NCBI GenBank assembly: GCA_025997715.1
Contig: BNUY01000150.1
Location: 1 to 6,650 of the forward strand
Length of the DNA: 6,650 nucleotides
Reading direction: 5' to 3'
From: Spirochaetia bacterium
Lineage (GTDB): Bacteria > Spirochaetota > Spirochaetia > Treponematales > Breznakiellaceae
How positions within the stretch are numbered: the stretch's first letter is position 1; each line of letters begins with the position of its first letter. The notes beneath the pieces were generated by a model. That model saw nothing but the letters and a program-made list of their open reading frames with translations, was not told the origin of the DNA and did no database searches. The position numbers were made by a program, and so were the translations under genes. Below, piece after piece: positions 6,060-6,650 of the stretch.

Positions 6060-6461
6060 TCAACCGACATGAAGATAGTCTTTAAGCCCCTGCTGCAATA
6101 TTTGAGAGAAGGGGGCATTTGCCTTTTCCGCCTTGTCGTTGAGCCATGCGGGAATCGACAGTGTTTTCTTGTCCGCACGGGTTTCGGTTTGGCGGCGGTA
6201 TTCATCCGTATCGGCGGCAACCAAACTGACTGTTTGCTGTTTGCTTTTACACTGCCTGGCAATATCAGCTTGGGAGGAAGCGCCCGGTATGGGTTCGTTT
6301 TTATTTTCGGCGTCCCACAACCACATTTCGATGGCGTCCTGTGCCATGTAAATTGCATCGGCAAGACTTGCGCCAAAGGTATGCAGCCCCGGTAAATCAG
6401 GAACGCTTACAAAAACGGTATTGTCTTCAGGGGTGAAAATTGCGGGATACACGTATTTCAT
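6060..6461 (-). CDS. hicB: HicB family antitoxin, full length, without adjacent hicA
   Basis: This 133-residue protein has the two-part layout of DNA-binding HicB antitoxins. Residues 1-70 form the RNase H-like fold that caps the HicA toxin (MKYVYPAIFTPEDN, VSVPDLPGLHTFG, and the helix DAIYMAQDAIEMWLWD). Residues about 97-131 form a ribbon-helix-helix domain (KKTLSIPAWLNDKAEKA then FSQILQQGLKDYL). In HicAB modules HicB neutralises the mRNA-cleaving HicA and represses its own promoter. The start is supported by AAGGAGGA (6469-6476), seven bases before ATG. The 146 bases upstream and the 84 bases downstream hold no HicA-like reading frame (no double-stranded-RNA-binding-like GSHH motif), so it is an orphan within the window. 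G+C content matches the left-hand host genes better than the A+T-rich patch. A paired palindrome in the upstream promoter is a plausible binding site for it. Confidence 0.92.
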   Translation of the reverse strand: MKYVYPAIFTPEDNTVFVSVPDLPGLHTFGASLADAIYMAQDAIEMWLWDAENKNEPIPGASSQADIARQCKSKQQTVSLVAADTDEYRRQTETRADKKTLSIPAWLNDKAEKANAPFSQILQQGLKDYLHVG

Positions 6462-6511
6462 GGAATGGTCCTCCTTGGGGATTATTCAATCCAAATACCT
6501 TCTTGCTTTAG

Positions 6512-6538
6512 GTTATACGTATTATTACGTAATATCAA
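6512..6538 (-). promoter_or_regulatory. Probable hicB promoter
   Basis: On the - strand TTGATA (6533-6538) and TATAAC (6512-6517) each match five of six consensus bases, with a short 15-base spacer. Transcription would start near 6505, giving a leader of about 44 bases that contains the hicB ribosome binding site. The short spacer makes it a weak or activator-sensitive promoter, if real. Confidence 0.45.
6516..6531. promoter_or_regulatory. TACGTA-N4-TACGTA element, candidate operator
   Basis: Two copies of the palindrome TACGTA (6516-6521 and 6526-6531) lie ten bases apart, centre to centre, one helical turn. They fill the spacer of the likely hicB promoter. Ribbon-helix-helix repressors typically bind such same-face repeats as pairs of dimers, so HicB autorepression here is a reasonable inference. 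The element also lies within the likely CRISPR leader. Confidence 0.5.
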
Positions 6539-6607
6539 GCAGGCCGGTTTTGGAGTGGAATTTTAAACGGATATGGCCTCTTGCGGAGGTTTCCTTCTAA
6601 GGTTAGC
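6539..6607 (+). promoter_or_regulatory. Candidate CRISPR leader
   Basis: The repeat that starts at 6608 is oriented with its ATTGAAAC end to the right, and no other repeat lies to its left. The sequence before it should therefore be the leader. The stretch is non-coding as far as I can see and may extend left to about 6480 through the hicB control region. No clear rightward promoter was found: TATTAT at 6520-6525 lacks a good -35. Confidence 0.4.
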
Positions 6608-6650
6608 GTCGCACCCTTCGCGGGTGCGTGGGATTGAAACTGGTATTGGT
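6608..6650 (+). CRISPR. First repeat of a type I-C-like CRISPR array, running off the window
   Basis: A 33-base repeat occupies 6608-6640. It begins GTCGCACCC, has the perfect 7-bp hairpin CGCACCC (6610-6616) / GGGTGCG (6622-6628) around the loop TTCGC, and ends in ATTGAAAC. This is the architecture of type I-C repeats, which Cas5d cuts at the base of the hairpin. The common 32-base form has GTGGATTGAAAC after the stem, and here it reads GTGGGATTGAAAC, with one additional G. The last ten bases (6641-6650) would be the start of the leader-proximal, most recent spacer. Only one repeat is visible, so an isolated repeat cannot be excluded. No cas gene is in the window. Confidence 0.8.

Noticed and set aside
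6033..6395. 120-codon open frame on the + strand opposite hicB
   Set aside because: It is antisense to a clear HicB gene with two recognised domains and shows no family features of its own.
6476..6570. Possible hicA reading frame upstream of hicB on the - strand
   Set aside because: The longest frame I could read ends LKQEGIWIE before a stop but lacks any HicA motif and is only about 26 codons after an upstream stop.

Overview
The window looks like a chromosomal stretch from an anaerobic, gut-type bacterium. The left part is G+C-rich (bases 181-240 contain 41 G+C of 60), and an A+T-rich accessory patch follows (bases 4141-4200 contain 18 of 60). The lipoprotein signal ends in a relaxed lipobox (F-T-A-C), and the HipA-like kinase belongs to a type I associate with Clostridia and gut treponemes. 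A termite- or gut-type Treponema or another spirochaete is a reasonable guess, but this is inference and no marker gene proves it.

Region 1 (1-2834, + strand) is a sulfur amino acid module. It opens with the C-terminal part of a PLP-dependent trans-sulfuration enzyme (cystathionine gamma-synthase/lyase or methionine gamma-lyase family), closed by a hairpin-plus-T terminator. A compact three-gene polar amino acid ABC importer follows: lipoprotein binding protein, permease and ATPase. The last two junctions are +1 nt and a 1-nt overlap, so the genes form one operon. Resemblance to Tcy-type proteins and the neighbouring PLP enzyme make L-cystine the best guess for the substrate. Together the genes would import cystine and process it to cysteine, sulfide or homocysteine derivatives.

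Region 2 (2888-4042, + strand) is a stand-alone HipA-like Ser/Thr kinase with an uncharacterised N-terminal half and no HipB-type partner. It ends at a hairpin shared with a convergent gene.

Region 3 (4085 to about 6030, - strand) is the A+T-rich patch. In transcription order it holds a strong sigma70-type promoter, a SUFU-domain protein with an unusual cysteine-containing N-terminal half, a frameshifted remnant of the 3' end of another gene (probably a SWIM zinc-finger-type protein), and a DUF1905/YdeI-OmdA protein. The layout suggests a former operon rearranged by deletion or insertion.

Region 4 (6060-6650) returns to higher G+C. It holds a full-length HicB antitoxin on the - strand without a visible hicA. 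Upstream is an intergenic region with a paired TACGTA element inside the apparent hicB promoter. At the very edge, a single CRISPR repeat of type I-C character faces right with the first bases of a spacer. The 140 bp between hicB and the repeat may therefore serve both as hicB promoter/operator and as CRISPR leader. I see no clearly new multi-gene system. The strongest leads are this shared hicB/CRISPR control region, the SUFU protein with its cysteine-rich N-terminus, and the gene remnant beside it.
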